DNA from: Caldifarciminota bacterium SM23_42
GTDB taxonomy: Bacteria; Hydrothermota; Tepidihabitantia; SM23-42
NCBI GenBank assembly: GCA_001303785.1
Contig: LJUJ01000001.1
Coordinates: 124,001-188,000, forward strand
DNA length: 64,000 bases
Direction: 5' to 3'
How positions within the stretch are numbered: position 1 is the stretch's first letter; each line of letters begins with the position of its first letter. The translations under genes and the position numbers were made by a program. Shown piece after piece: positions 53,193 to 62,868 of this stretch. Under the pieces are notes generated by a model, which was given only the letters and a program-made list of their open reading frames with translations, had not been told where the DNA came from and ran no database searches.

Positions 53193-53220
53193 ATTATATT
53201 CCAAACAAGGGTGAATTCAA
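53193..53220 (-). promoter_or_regulatory. Promoter of the flavin reductase gene
   Basis: TTGAAT (53220-53215), 16-bp spacer, TATAAT (53198-53193). Confidence 0.7.
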
Positions 53221-53245
53221 GCACCATAAGGCTGTCTTAATGTTG

Positions 53246-53274
53246 TTGACTTAATCGAGAGATTTATGTATTAT
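53246..53274 (+). promoter_or_regulatory. Promoter of the histidine kinase gene
   Basis: TTGACT (53246-53251), 17-bp spacer, TATTAT (53269-53274). An ATG at 53273 overlaps the -10 and cannot be the start. Confidence 0.6.
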
Positions 53275-53290
53275 GACGTGTCAACTCATA

Positions 53291-55198
53291 ATGAAGCTTA
53301 AGAGGTACTTTCCAGTTATTATAATACTGCTCCTGATACTTGGAATATTTCTGACTATCGGTTTGATTAGCAGTCGTAGAATAATGCTTGATTTGATAAA
53401 GGAACAGGCGCGTTCTTTCCTCTCGGTGGTCGCATCGACTCAAGAAAATCTTATTTTTGCGGAAGCAAGATTGGAGGATGAATTCATAGACAAACTGATC
53501 GGTGCCTGCAATAGCCTTGAGGTCGACTTGAATAGGAACAGAATGGAAGACATACGGCAAAGTTTTGGTTTCGGTTCAATCCTTGTGTTCGATAGGACGA
53601 CAGAGAAAAGGATTTTAACGTCGGGTTCACCAATTAAGGTACGGGAGGGTATTTTCCAGCAGGACGAACCCATCTCATTTGAGTATTTTGATTTCGGCAA
53701 CAAAAACTTGATGCGCTTTGTTTATGTCCTTGCACAACGCATCTACCAGATCGAAGTCCCGGCTGATGAGATACAGGAATTCCGAACCGAATTCGGCATT
53801 AACAAGATAATAAATCAAATTGCAGTCAACCCTATGGTACGCTATCTTGTGCTACAGGATGAGAAAGGTATCATTTTTGCCACACCAAATGTGCAGATGA
53901 TCAGCCGAATTGACGACGACCCGATACTGGTGAGGGTGATGGATGAACGCATCGAAACAAGCCGTATCGAGGCATTCAACACTCAAAACGTTCTCGAATT
54001 GGTTCGGCCGTTCGTAGTTGAGGATGAGCTGTTAGGTATTTTTAGAATCGGAATAAGTCTTGAGAACTACTACCGACACGTTCGGAAGACCGAAGGCCAG
54101 CTAATCGTGCTGTTTGTGATTCTCTTTGGTACCGGTTTTGTTTTGTTCCTATTGTTCATGAATTATCAGTCTTATGCGAATATCAAAGAGCTGTTTGACA
54201 AGACACTCGGTGCGATCGAGGATGGCGTATTGCTTGTGAGCGACAAGAAGATCATCAGCGGAGCAAATAATATGTTCTGCAGTCTGTCATCATTCGATGA
54301 GAAGTTGCTCATTGGCAAAGAATACAATGAAGTATTCCCAGCCGATCCGTTTGATGTGAATAAGGTAATGAACGATGGTAAGAAAATAGCGGACGAAAAA
54401 ACCGCCTTCGGGAAGGAGATACAGTATGCCACCTATCCTTTATATAATGAGCGGCAGCAGATTTCCGGGGTCATTTCGATTCTGCATGATATTTCCAAAA
54501 TAAGAGAGTTTGAAAAGGAGAGGGAAGAGGCGGCGCGACTTGTATTTCTTGGTAACCTCGTTGCCAACTTTGCGCATGAGATCAAAAATCCACTGAATGG
54601 CCTATCGATCGCGACTCAGAGATTAATAAGGGAATATCCAAGTCCGGATAAGGAGTACACCAGTATAACCCGAGGCCTGAAGAGGGAGATAGATGCACTT
54701 AACAAGATCGTTAATGATTTCTTGGTGCTGGCAAGACCAAAAATGAGACAGAGGATGCCGTTCAGTATTGGCGCGACTCTCAAGGATGCGGTAACATCGG
54801 TCGAACATCAGCTGCGGGAGTTTGATATTAAGATGGAACAGCAGATCGAATCCGACGCGAGCATTTTAGGTAGCGCCAGCGATTTTCGAAGGGCAATTCT
54901 CAATATCCTTCTGAACGCGATGGAAGCAGTTGCAACCGTGGAGGATAGGGATCGCAAAATAAGCATCGGTTTGACCGAATCGAAGGATGGAGTAGAAGTT
55001 ATTATCTCGGATAATGGACCGGGCATGGATAGGGAGGAGCAGGATCGAGTCTTCAGCCCCTACTTCACCACGAAGAAGAGCGGTACTGGACTTGGATTAT
55101 ACATCGCGCAGAAAATCATAAGGGACCATCAAGGGAAAATCAAGATTACAAGCCAAAAAAACCGGGGTACTACTTTTACGATTGCCTTCCAATTATGA
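53291..55198 (+). CDS. Sensor histidine kinase with PAS domain (orphan)
   Basis: 635 aa from ATG 53291. Membrane helix 1 (about 8-27), a periplasmic sensor of about 230 residues, helix 2 (about 262-285), a PAS domain, then HisKA with NFAHEIKNPLNGLSI and an ATPase domain with N box NILLNAMEAV, G1 DNGPGMD, G2 SGTGLGLYIA. NtrB/AtoS-like layout. No response regulator follows, so its partner lies elsewhere, perhaps an NtrC-type activator. The leader is about 10 nt without a Shine-Dalgarno. Confidence 0.92.
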   Translation: MKLKRYFPVIIILLLILGIFLTIGLISSRRIMLDLIKEQARSFLSVVASTQENLIFAEARLEDEFIDKLIGACNSLEVDLNRNRMEDIRQSFGFGSILVFDRTTEKRILTSGSPIKVREGIFQQDEPISFEYFDFGNKNLMRFVYVLAQRIYQIEVPADEIQEFRTEFGINKIINQIAVNPMVRYLVLQDEKGIIFATPNVQMISRIDDDPILVRVMDERIETSRIEAFNTQNVLELVRPFVVEDELLGIFRIGISLENYYRHVRKTEGQLIVLFVILFGTGFVLFLLFMNYQSYANIKELFDKTLGAIEDGVLLVSDKKIISGANNMFCSLSSFDEKLLIGKEYNEVFPADPFDVNKVMNDGKKIADEKTAFGKEIQYATYPLYNERQQISGVISILHDISKIREFEKEREEAARLVFLGNLVANFAHEIKNPLNGLSIATQRLIREYPSPDKEYTSITRGLKREIDALNKIVNDFLVLARPKMRQRMPFSIGATLKDAVTSVEHQLREFDIKMEQQIESDASILGSASDFRRAILNILLNAMEAVATVEDRDRKISIGLTESKDGVEVIISDNGPGMDREEQDRVFSPYFTTKKSGTGLGLYIAQKIIRDHQGKIKITSQKNRGTTFTIAFQL

Positions 55199-55238
55199 CC
55201 GTATACACTAAGCACTTTCACGAACTCGAGGAATAGAC

Positions 55239-57674
55239 ATGCGCTACGCAAAAGCCTTCTTGCTGGTTATCATTTCTTTGGCCATATTCTATTTATTGAA
55301 TTTCCGGCACGGTATGATACCACCCCTCGGTAAGTTTCTGAATCCCTTTGCAGGTTTTTGGCTCAACAACACGGCAACCGATATCATACCACGTATTATC
55401 ACGTCCAGAAATCTTAAGGATAGCGTGGTCGTCGTCTGGGATGATCGCCGTGTTCCTCACATTTTTGCTCAGAACGAATATGACCTGTATTTCACTCAGG
55501 GATTTGTCACGGCACGTGATAGACTCTGGCAGATGGAATTCCAGGTTGATGCAATTGCCGGTCGACTGGCCGAAATCGTGGGCGAAGATGCTTTGGAGTA
55601 CGACCGTTTCTTCCGCCGGTGCGGCCTTATCTATGCAGCGGAGAATGCTCTAAAAGAGATGTTGGCAGCGCCTGAGATACGGCTGGCCCTCGAGGCATAT
55701 ACTGATGGCGTGAACGCATATATACGAAACACGAATGCCAGGAATATGCCCTTAGAATACAAGATACTGGACTATCGGCCCAAACCGTGGACGCTCTTGA
55801 GGGTTGCCTTGCTTTCGAAATTCATGGCGTGGAATTTAACGGCGTTTGAGATTTCTGAATTGAGCCTGACGCGCGCGCGCGAGGCACTTGGGGAATCAGA
55901 AACGGAAAAGCTCTACCCGAGTGTTCCTCCTTACACCGAGCCGATTATCCCTCGTGGAACCCGGTGGCTATTCCAAGCGATTCGCATACCCGCGAAGCCG
56001 ATCTCTCCTTTCGTACCAAAGTCAGATACGTTCTTGCTCTCATCTGAAGATGTCGGCCGACCAGGTAGTAATAATTGGGCCGTTGCGGCTACGAAGACGG
56101 CCGCCGGGCATCCGATACTATGCAATGACATGCACCTGCCATTGTACTTACCGCACATATGGTATGAAATTCAATTGGCCACACCTAGTATGAACGTGTA
56201 TGGTGTATCATTCCCAGGTGCACCATCGGTGATTATCGGGTTTAATGAACATATTGCTTGGGGTGCAACCAATACAATGAGCGATGTGATTGACTGGTAT
56301 GAGATTGAATTCAAAGATGATACAAGAACGGCATACCTGCATGACAGTGTGTGGCTGCCGACGCGCAAGCGTATCGAAGAGATAAAGGTTAGAGGAAAGG
56401 GTACGGTCACCGATACTGTAGTGTACACTCATCATGGTCCTGTCGTCTACCATCACGACGAGATACCGTTTGACGCGCGTATTCCCAGAGGCAGTGCCAT
56501 GCGTTGGATCGGGCATGATCCATCGAATGAATTGTTGGCTTTCCTGAAGATGGACGATGCACAGAGTTATGATGAATACGTTGATGCGCTCTCACATTTT
56601 GATTGCCCAGCCCAAAACTTCGTGTTTGCTAGTGTGGAAGGTGATATCGCAATATGGCACACAGGTAAATTACCCGTACGCTGGTCAGGTCAGGGAAGGT
56701 ACATCAATGACGGTCGTAATTCAGAGTATGAATGGATGAATTACATACCAAGGGAACAGCTTCCCCATGTGTTGAATCCACGAGAAGGCTTTGTTTGCTC
56801 AGCTAATCAGTATCCGGTAGACGACCATTATCCCTATTATCTTGGGGGCAACTACTGGACTTTCGATCGCGGCGCACGTATCAGCGAGGTCTTGAGTAAC
56901 ATGAATAACATCAGAATCGAAGACATGGTGACGCTACAAAACGATGTGCTAGATGTGTCGGCGAGGAAGGTGCTACCCTCTCTCCTCGCTAACCTCGATA
57001 AGGAAAGACTAATGCTACAAGAGCGTAGGAGCTACGAGGAACTTGAGGCTTGGAATTATGAATCGGGCGCGAATCTAATTGCTCCTACGATTTTTGCGTA
57101 TTGGTGGGACGAACTACTACACATGATTTGGGCGGACGAGATTGAGAAAACTTACGGCGATTTGACGCCGCCCCGAACTGACCTGACAATCGAGTTGATT
57201 CTCGATGAGCCAGACAGTGAGCATTTCGACGTGAAGGGTACGCCAGGCCGTGAGCATCTTAAGGATCTTGTCATCAAATCTTTTCACAGCGCTAGTAGCA
57301 GGTTGTATGAAGATCTGGGAAGCTACGGAGACGACTGGCAGTGGGGTAGAGCGAGGCCAATCGACATCGGACATCTGGGTCAGATACCCGGACTCGGCCG
57401 AATGGGCCTATCTAAGGCAGGCAGCGAGCACACAGTGAATTATAAGGATACTAGCTTTGGCCCCTCATGGCGGATGGTAATTGCTTTGGGCAAGACAACG
57501 ACGGGTTGGGGAATCTATCCCGGAGGTCAATCTGGTAACCCTGGGTCAAAGTACTATGACAACTTCATTGATGACTGGCTTATTGGTGAGATATACGAAT
57601 TGCTTTATCTAGAATCGCCAGAAGTGAAGCATGAACGCCTGATCGGGCAGACCGTGTTAAGGAGTATTCCGTGA
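55239..57674 (+). CDS. Penicillin acylase-family N-terminal-nucleophile hydrolase
   Basis: 811 aa. A membrane-type signal (residues 5-22) leads into the alpha chain; the nucleophile is Ser277 in RPGSNNWAVA, where autocleavage gives the beta chain. GFVTARDRLWQMEFQ and GFNEHIAWGATNT are typical. Substrates in the family range from penicillins to N-acyl-homoserine lactones and acyl amino acids; a scavenging or signal-degrading role is possible, not shown. GAGGAA precedes the ATG. Two downstream genes overlap or abut. Confidence 0.93.
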   Translation: MRYAKAFLLVIISLAIFYLLNFRHGMIPPLGKFLNPFAGFWLNNTATDIIPRIITSRNLKDSVVVVWDDRRVPHIFAQNEYDLYFTQGFVTARDRLWQMEFQVDAIAGRLAEIVGEDALEYDRFFRRCGLIYAAENALKEMLAAPEIRLALEAYTDGVNAYIRNTNARNMPLEYKILDYRPKPWTLLRVALLSKFMAWNLTAFEISELSLTRAREALGESETEKLYPSVPPYTEPIIPRGTRWLFQAIRIPAKPISPFVPKSDTFLLSSEDVGRPGSNNWAVAATKTAAGHPILCNDMHLPLYLPHIWYEIQLATPSMNVYGVSFPGAPSVIIGFNEHIAWGATNTMSDVIDWYEIEFKDDTRTAYLHDSVWLPTRKRIEEIKVRGKGTVTDTVVYTHHGPVVYHHDEIPFDARIPRGSAMRWIGHDPSNELLAFLKMDDAQSYDEYVDALSHFDCPAQNFVFASVEGDIAIWHTGKLPVRWSGQGRYINDGRNSEYEWMNYIPREQLPHVLNPREGFVCSANQYPVDDHYPYYLGGNYWTFDRGARISEVLSNMNNIRIEDMVTLQNDVLDVSARKVLPSLLANLDKERLMLQERRSYEELEAWNYESGANLIAPTIFAYWWDELLHMIWADEIEKTYGDLTPPRTDLTIELILDEPDSEHFDVKGTPGREHLKDLVIKSFHSASSRLYEDLGSYGDDWQWGRARPIDIGHLGQIPGLGRMGLSKAGSEHTVNYKDTSFGPSWRMVIALGKTTTGWGIYPGGQSGNPGSKYYDNFIDDWLIGEIYELLYLESPEVKHERLIGQTVLRSIP

Positions 57675-58024
57675 TTATCGATTTCGTCGTGTGTACGACG
57701 ACTATGTTGTTGCTGAAGATTATGACACCGTGGTGGTGGTGGATAATGGTTGTGCCCTTTGTGCTTGGTTTGGTGAGAATTAAATCGGGTTGGTTTTCGT
57801 TTCTTATCGGGACGAGCAGTGCTAGCCTGTTGTGGCTCGCTAGTAGTACGTACTATTATTTTGCCGGGAGTCAGATTGTTACTGGCCGCGTTGCGACATT
57901 GGTAGGTTTGAGTTCTCCCTTATTATTGATTCTCATCACCGCAGGTGTCGCAGCAGTTGCCGGAGGCATTGCCTGCAGCGCTGGTTGTGCGGTACGAAGT
58001 ATTTTCGTGCCGCTCCGGCAATAA
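57671..58024 (+). CDS. Small membrane protein of unknown function
   Basis: 117 aa from GTG 57671, overlapping the acylase stop (GTGA). Three to four membrane segments (MTPWWWWIMVVPFVLGLV, SASLLWLASSTYYYFAG, LLLILITAGVAAVAGGIACSAG) and no soluble domain. Three or four consecutive Trp in helix 1 are conspicuous. Not recognised; its tight coupling suggests a role linked to the acylase. Confidence 0.7.
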   Translation: MIIDFVVCTTTMLLLKIMTPWWWWIMVVPFVLGLVRIKSGWFSFLIGTSSASLLWLASSTYYYFAGSQIVTGRVATLVGLSSPLLLILITAGVAAVAGGIACSAGCAVRSIFVPLRQ

Positions 58025-58044
58025 TAGATGCGAAGCACAAACTT

Positions 58045-58728
58045 ATGGGCGGTTATTATGAGGACAAGCTGCAGGGTAACCGACTAAAGCGTTGTTATGA
58101 GATTGCTCCACCCCGTATCCAGCAATACCTGAAAGCCGAGATACAATACATTGTCAAGAACGTAAGGCCCGATTGTCAACTCCTTGAACTCGGGTGTGGG
58201 TATGGCCGTGTGCTGCGACCCCTGGCGCAAAAAGTGGCCTGGGTGTTCGGCATTGACACTTCTCATGCGAACCTTAAGCTGGCTCGAACGGTTCTAGAGG
58301 ACAGGCACGCTTGTCATTTAGTAAGAATGGATGCGGTCAAGATGGGATTTTCCGATGGCCGTTTCGATTACGTTATATGCATTCAAAACGGAATCTCTGC
58401 ATTTCATGTTGATCAAAGGACACTGGTGCGCGAGAGCATCCGTGTAACGAAAGAACATGGATTGATTTTTTTCTCAAGCTATTCGACCAAAGTATGGCCA
58501 GCACGACTGCAATGGTTCGAGGCACAGGCCAAGGCAGGGTTGGTCGGCGAGATAGATTGGCAAAGGACTGGCGAAGGGAATATTGTTTGCAAAGATGGAT
58601 TCACCGCAACGACGGTTAGTCAGGAGGGTTTTACACGGCTGGTTCGCGGGTTTCCGGTTGACGTTCGGATCGAAGAGGTTGATGAGTCGAGCATCTTTTG
58701 TGTGCTTACTGCTCACAAAGCTACCTGA
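58045..58728 (+). CDS. Class I SAM-dependent methyltransferase
   Basis: 227 aa from ATG 58045. SAM-binding motif I LLELGCGYGRVLRPLA, acidic end of strand 2 FGIDTSH, motif II RMDAVKMGF-x-DGRFDYVICI. The substrate cannot be inferred. An in-frame TTG at 57985 lies within the upstream gene; the ATG 20 nt after that gene's stop is preferred although no strong Shine-Dalgarno is seen. Confidence 0.88.
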   Translation: MGGYYEDKLQGNRLKRCYEIAPPRIQQYLKAEIQYIVKNVRPDCQLLELGCGYGRVLRPLAQKVAWVFGIDTSHANLKLARTVLEDRHACHLVRMDAVKMGFSDGRFDYVICIQNGISAFHVDQRTLVRESIRVTKEHGLIFFSSYSTKVWPARLQWFEAQAKAGLVGEIDWQRTGEGNIVCKDGFTATTVSQEGFTRLVRGFPVDVRIEEVDESSIFCVLTAHKAT

Positions 58729-58734
58729 GCACGT

Positions 58735-59292
58735 ATGAATCTTCTGATGACGCTGTTCGTTGCATTAAGTCTGGCTCTCGATGCATTCGCGGTAGCAGTC
58801 ACGAGTGGTATTCAAGTCAAGGAAACCAGGTTGATTCATGCTCTCAAGATCGGAGCGTTCTTTGGTTCTTTCCAAGGTATCATGCCGATGCTGGGTTGGT
58901 TGGGAGGCTCTTTTTTTAAGAACTTCATCGCCGGGATCGATCACTGGATAGCCTTTTCTTTACTCTGCTTCATAGGCATTCACATGATATATGAATCTAT
59001 AAGAGTGGAACATAAGAAACGTGACAGATATCCCCTTGGGCTTGGTGTTTTGCTGCTGTTGTCGATTGCAACAAGCATTGATGCCCTTGCGGTTGGCATT
59101 GGTTTTGCATTTCTAGAGGTTGCGATACTACGTACCGGGTTAGTAATCGGTATCGTGACATTTTTTTTGACATTCATTGGATATTATGTCGGTAGCCGAC
59201 TGGGACATTTTTTTGAAAACAGAGTGAGAGTCTTAGGCGGCATCATTCTGATTGGCATCGGCGTGAAGATACTCGTTGAACACCTGCGATGA
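58735..59292 (+). CDS. mntP: Manganese efflux pump MntP
   Basis: 185 aa, six membrane helices, two repeats with LALDAFAVAVTSG and TSIDALAVGIGFA, the DxxxVxxxxG motifs that line the Mn pathway. In many bacteria mntP is preceded by a yybP-ykoY Mn riboswitch; I see only 6 nt after the methyltransferase stop, so no room for one. Exports excess Mn2+. Confidence 0.93.
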   Translation: MNLLMTLFVALSLALDAFAVAVTSGIQVKETRLIHALKIGAFFGSFQGIMPMLGWLGGSFFKNFIAGIDHWIAFSLLCFIGIHMIYESIRVEHKKRDRYPLGLGVLLLLSIATSIDALAVGIGFAFLEVAILRTGLVIGIVTFFLTFIGYYVGSRLGHFFENRVRVLGGIILIGIGVKILVEHLR

Positions 59293-59323
59293 ACCTGCTG
59301 ACGTCAAAATTAACATCTGGACT

Positions 59324-60499
59324 ATGCTAAACCGTATATTGTTTAAGAAACCGCTTTGGATGCTTTACAGTATCGCAGGAATCGGGATGCTCGGACATAT
59401 ACTGGTCCAGCCAATACTGCCGATCTTTGCCCGTCGGCTAGGTGCCACAGGTCTGGAGGTTGGTTTGCTGACTTCGGGATTCATGCTTGCGCGGGCATTC
59501 GCTTCGTTCTTTGTTGGAAGGAGCATCGACCGAAGTGGTAAAAGAAAATCGGTTATCTTATTAGGATTCATCTTTCTATTCTCACTGACCTCCCTCTATT
59601 TTTGGGCCAACAGTCTATCAATGCTGCTAATACTGAGATTTGGACAAGGCATTTGTTCCGGCCTCATATGGCCCGTGGCGCAGACAATGGTCGCCGAGAA
59701 TGCAACGATGAGGTATAAAACGAGGGCGCTTTCCGTATACCAGATTGCCGGCAGAGCTGGGGCACTCTTGAGCCGATTGTTGTTGGGTCTCGGGCTACTC
59801 ATCACCAGCAGGATAGGTTTTGGTGAGATTGCTTCCTTTCGAATAATGTTCTTGCTCGCGGCTTTGGTCATTCTCGTCGGTTTGGTTGAAGTTCTCCTAC
59901 TGCCGCGGCACGAAAGGATAAGGAGTGAGAGGTCCACGCGCCGAAAGTCGCGTTCGATCTTTGTACTCGGCTTTGTCTTTGGCGCGCTGCTCGCTCTCAC
60001 ACCAATATCATTGATTTATTTGAACGAACAATACGGTATCTCACCACTCGAGATCGCTGCGTTATGGCTCATCCTGGACGTGATCACAATGTTTGTCATG
60101 TATGTTCTATCTCATCTGACTGACCACGTTGGGTTTGAGAAAGCCATCGTGATTATCACAATACCTTGTCTGCTCATAGCTTTGCTTCTGCCTTTTGCAT
60201 CAGCATTTCCTGTTTTCATTGTGCTATATTTCATAATGAGACCCACTATCAGTTCTTTTCTGCCAATTTCACGTTCATATGCAACGAGTATGGATAGGGA
60301 GATAGGTTCAAATATTGGCACGTTGAATATGATGACCAATTTGGGTGCAGTAGTGGGCCCAATCGCGGGTGGGTTGGTGTATGACACAATGTCGGGTAGT
60401 CTGAAGATTGCCGGATATTCCGTAGTTGCCTTGTTCCTTATTCCTGCCCTCATTATGCAGGTTCGCAAGAAAAGAGAAGCGGTGAGTAAGACCAACTAG
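59324..60499 (+). CDS. MFS transporter
   Basis: 391 aa from ATG 59324, about 12 membrane segments, with FFVGRSIDRSGKRK as the loop 2-3 motif. The sequence GQGICSGLIWPVAQTMVAE and NIGTLNMMTNLGAVVGPIAGG fit drug-efflux-like MFS proteins. An in-frame TTG at 59276 lies in mntP and is unlikely. The substrate is unknown. Last gene of the plus-strand run that starts at 55239. Confidence 0.85.
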   Translation: MLNRILFKKPLWMLYSIAGIGMLGHILVQPILPIFARRLGATGLEVGLLTSGFMLARAFASFFVGRSIDRSGKRKSVILLGFIFLFSLTSLYFWANSLSMLLILRFGQGICSGLIWPVAQTMVAENATMRYKTRALSVYQIAGRAGALLSRLLLGLGLLITSRIGFGEIASFRIMFLLAALVILVGLVEVLLLPRHERIRSERSTRRKSRSIFVLGFVFGALLALTPISLIYLNEQYGISPLEIAALWLILDVITMFVMYVLSHLTDHVGFEKAIVIITIPCLLIALLLPFASAFPVFIVLYFIMRPTISSFLPISRSYATSMDREIGSNIGTLNMMTNLGAVVGPIAGGLVYDTMSGSLKIAGYSVVALFLIPALIMQVRKKREAVSKTN

Positions 60500-60525
60500 T
60501 CTTGGTGATGCGCAGGTTTTTCCCA

Positions 60526-60553
60526 TTGACTTAGTAGGCTTTTTAATTAGAAT
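60526..60553 (+). promoter_or_regulatory. Promoter of the PmbA gene
   Basis: TTGACT (60526-60531), 16-bp spacer, TAGAAT (60548-60553), leader with GAAGGGAG. Confidence 0.7.
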
Positions 60554-60573
60554 ATACCGATGAAGGGAGTAGT

Positions 60574-61938
60574 ATGATAGGTCAGAAAGAGGCTAGGCAA
60601 GTAGCAAATTTCGCGATGGGGCAATCAAAAGCGGACCAAATCGAAGTGTCGGTATTCAACCACAGCCAGGCGCTTACGCGTTTTGCGAACAACTATATTC
60701 ATCAAAATGTGAGCGAGTCGGATAGCAGCATTTCCATCAGGGTCGTCTTTGGAAAGAAGATCGGCACGGCATCGACCAATTCGCTTGACCCAGGTAAGAT
60801 AGAAGATACGGTGGCTTGGGCAGAAAGGATTGCTCAGTTCCAAAAAGAGAATGATGATTTTGTATCACTACCCAAGGTACGGCAAGGTGACTACCGTATG
60901 GTTAATACTTATCACAAACAGCTTGAGCAATTCTCAGCCCAAGATAGGGCCAATGCGGTACGTGAGATTATAGACGTTGCTAAAAAGGATTCATTAAATT
61001 CATTCGGCTCAGTATCGAAAGGCATTGCCGAGATATGCGTTGCTAATTCGTTAGGCGTTTTTGCCTACTCGTTGTGTGGCGATGTTTTCTGTAACATCGT
61101 CATGGCTGGAAAGAATTCTACAGGCTATGCACAGTCGGGAACCCGCGACGTCCGTACGATCGATTTCAATGGACTCGCCGAGACGGCTGCGCGTAAGGCA
61201 CTCATGTCAGAAGATCCGACTGGAATCGGTCCGGGGAAATACACAACGATATTCGAGCCGCTAGCCGCACGCGAATTTCTTGAATTCATGGCTTACTACG
61301 CTTTTAACGGCAAACTCTTCCATGAAGGTCGTTCCTATCTGGCGGACAAACTCGGTTCTCGAGTTCTAGATCAACGAATCAACGTAGTCGATGACCCATT
61401 TGTCAAGAACGGATTTTCTTTTCCTTTCGATTTCGAGGGTGTTCCTAAGAGAAGGCTCGAGCTCATTGACAAAGGCATTGCCAAGAGCGTGGTCTATGAT
61501 TCGTTAACTGCATTCAAGCAAAACAAGAAATCAACCGGGCATGCTCTGAGTGCGCCAAACCCCTTTGGACCGGTGCCCCTTAATTTGGTAATGAAGGGGG
61601 GTGCCAAAAGCATTGACGAGATGATCCGTGAGACCGAAAATGGTATTCTTGTCACAAGATTTCATTACACGAATGTGATTGATCCTCATAGACTTACATT
61701 CACCGGGATGACCAGAGACGGAACATATCTGATCGAACATGGTGAGATCGTCAGGGGCTTGAAGAATCTAAGGTTCACTGACAACATCATTGATGCCCTG
61801 AATAGGGTAGAGGAATTTTCCAAGGACCCAGTATTGGTTGCCAGCGACCCTGGCTACGGTGCGCGATTCGCAACCGGTACCGTGGTACCAGCCATCAAAG
61901 TGAATGATTTCGCTTTCACGAGTGCTACGGAGTTCTAG
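60574..61938 (+). CDS. TldD/PmbA-family protein (PmbA-like)
   Basis: 454 aa. Matches the PmbA branch: IEVSVFNHSQALTRFANN, IRVVFGKKIGTASTN, and C-terminal GARFATGTVVPAIKVNDF. The HExxxH metal site of TldD is not seen, as expected for the PmbA/TldE half of the heterodimeric peptidase. TldD is not adjacent, so the partner gene must lie elsewhere. In E. coli the pair cleaves small modified peptides such as microcin B17 precursor and CcdA. Confidence 0.9.
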   Translation: MIGQKEARQVANFAMGQSKADQIEVSVFNHSQALTRFANNYIHQNVSESDSSISIRVVFGKKIGTASTNSLDPGKIEDTVAWAERIAQFQKENDDFVSLPKVRQGDYRMVNTYHKQLEQFSAQDRANAVREIIDVAKKDSLNSFGSVSKGIAEICVANSLGVFAYSLCGDVFCNIVMAGKNSTGYAQSGTRDVRTIDFNGLAETAARKALMSEDPTGIGPGKYTTIFEPLAAREFLEFMAYYAFNGKLFHEGRSYLADKLGSRVLDQRINVVDDPFVKNGFSFPFDFEGVPKRRLELIDKGIAKSVVYDSLTAFKQNKKSTGHALSAPNPFGPVPLNLVMKGGAKSIDEMIRETENGILVTRFHYTNVIDPHRLTFTGMTRDGTYLIEHGEIVRGLKNLRFTDNIIDALNRVEEFSKDPVLVASDPGYGARFATGTVVPAIKVNDFAFTSATEF

Positions 61939-61972
61939 TCGGTTTTTTGCCGTATTGTGAAGAGGCGGTTCT

Positions 61973-62842
61973 TTGGTTGAATATCTGAGATTGTTACGAC
62001 CACGACAGTGGCTAAAGAATGTCTTTGTTTTCGCCGGGCTCATCTTCAGCCGGCAGTTTTTCTATCCTGACAGCATCGAGAAGAGCATCTATGCCTTTGT
62101 TGTTTTTTGTCTTTTGAGTAGTTGCGGATACATCATTAACGACATACTCGATTACAAAGAAGACCGAGCACATCCAGTCAAATCCAAGCGTCCCATCGCG
62201 GCGGGGAAAATCAGTAGGGGGCAGGCGGCAGTGGTTGGAGCGCTACTATTGGTATTATCATTGTGCTCTGCGTACTTGCTCGGTGCGAAGTTCTCCTATG
62301 TATGTTTGATTTACTTGACTGTGATAGTTCTTTATTCCACAGCAATAAAGAACATAGTGATACTCGATGTCTTAGTTGTGGCCCTGGGTTATGTTTTGAG
62401 AGCAATTGCTGGCGCGACAGTCATAGCAGTAGAGATATCATCGTGGCTTCTGCTCTGCACCTTGTTGATTGCGCTTTTTCTTGCTATTTCGAAGAGGAGG
62501 ACGGAAATCGTCTTGCTGGGTGAGGGTGCGACAAAACATCGGAGGATTCTTTCCCAATACTCTTTGGGGCTGCTTAATCAGATGATCGCCGTGGTTACCG
62601 CCGCGTGTATAGTTGCCTATTGTCTATACACGCTTGCTCCTGAGACAGTAGTAAAATTTGGTACCAGAAACCTGATTTTCACCGTACCATTTGTGATTTA
62701 TGGAATATTCAGGTATTTATACATCACATACCAGAAGGTTGAAGCAGATATCCCTGAAAAAGTCTTGATTAGTGATCTACCCTTGCAAGTCTGTCTAGTG
62801 CTATGGATAGTAACTTGCCTGGTGATTTTAGTAAATGTTTGA
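61973..62842 (+). CDS. UbiA-family prenyltransferase (decaprenyl-phosphate phosphoribosyltransferase-like)
   Basis: 289 aa with about eight helices. The UbiA aspartate motif NDILDYKEDRAHPVKSKRPIAAG is present, and the N-terminus RLLRPRQWLKNVFVFAGLIF is characteristic of the decaprenyl-phosphate phosphoribosyltransferase branch, which starts synthesis of decaprenyl-phospho-arabinose. Whether arabinose or another ribosyl lipid is made here is unknown. TTG start 61973 has AGAGG 7 nt before it. Confidence 0.88.
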   Translation: MVEYLRLLRPRQWLKNVFVFAGLIFSRQFFYPDSIEKSIYAFVVFCLLSSCGYIINDILDYKEDRAHPVKSKRPIAAGKISRGQAAVVGALLLVLSLCSAYLLGAKFSYVCLIYLTVIVLYSTAIKNIVILDVLVVALGYVLRAIAGATVIAVEISSWLLLCTLLIALFLAISKRRTEIVLLGEGATKHRRILSQYSLGLLNQMIAVVTAACIVAYCLYTLAPETVVKFGTRNLIFTVPFVIYGIFRYLYITYQKVEADIPEKVLISDLPLQVCLVLWIVTCLVILVNV

Positions 62843-62868
62843 GGAGCTGAAGAACCCCTTAGGCTGAT

